From assembly GCA_023441105.1 (NCBI GenBank), contig JAEZQX010000076.1, forward strand, positions 1-6,086: 6,086 nucleotides of DNA, written 5' to 3'. Shown in pieces: positions 6,085 to 6,086 of the stretch (positions within the stretch are counted from its first letter, which is position 1; each line of letters starts with the position of its first letter). The stretch is from Pseudomonadota bacterium (lineage in GTDB: Bacteria; Pseudomonadota; Gammaproteobacteria; Burkholderiales; Burkholderiaceae). The translations under genes and the position numbers were made by a program. The notes beneath the pieces are model-generated. The model saw only the letters and a program-made list of their open reading frames with translations, was not told the DNA's origin and did no database searches.

Positions 6085-6086
6085 AC

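Noticed and set aside
6040..6086. Possible C-terminal end of a convergent minus-strand gene (14 codons ending in TGA at 6042-6040)
   Set aside because: Too short and of low-complexity Pro/Gly/Ala composition; nothing supports coding without the sequence beyond the window.

Overview
The window is very GC-rich (roughly 70% by eye) and densely coding, with strongly G/C-biased third positions that keep long spurious frames open on both strands. Codon bias, protein sequences and the gene order pxpB-pxpC-pxpA suggest a high-GC proteobacterium, probably beta or gamma; this is inference, as no rRNA or marker gene is present.

Layout. Positions 1-239 carry no gene I can support, only GC-rich hairpins, one of them just past the end of the first gene. 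On the minus strand lies an MFS efflux-type transporter of the EntS-like MFS_3 class; it appears to start at a non-canonical ATC (1457), because no ATG, GTG or TTG exists in any minus frame between 1419 and the in-frame stop at 1545-1547. A short divergent spacer (about 1458-1536) holds two AT-rich -10-like hexamers, one per direction. On the plus strand follow a complete homodimeric-type ABC exporter (618 aa), a 22-codon mini-ORF bridging a 58-nt gap, and the three subunits of the prokaryotic ATP-dependent 5-oxoprolinase: pxpB (238 aa), pxpC (343 aa, GTG start) and pxpA (255 aa). A 9-bp GC hairpin at the right edge may end the operon.

How the genes work together. PxpB, PxpC and PxpA together open the ring of 5-oxoproline (pyroglutamate, an unavoidable damage product of glutamine and glutamate) to give glutamate at the cost of ATP. 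The gene order matches E. coli ybgJ-ybgK-ybgL. The ABC exporter is co-directional and closely spaced, so it may share a transcript, but its substrate and any link to 5-oxoproline cannot be read from sequence. The two divergent transporters may simply be a drug or metabolite efflux pair.

The window looks like ordinary metabolic and transport DNA. I found no mobile element, CRISPR array, RNA gene or unknown defence-like system. The points worth a second look concern translation initiation: the ATC start, a possibly leaderless ABC mRNA and the bridging mini-ORF. There are also small departures from family consensus in PxpB, PxpC and PxpA.
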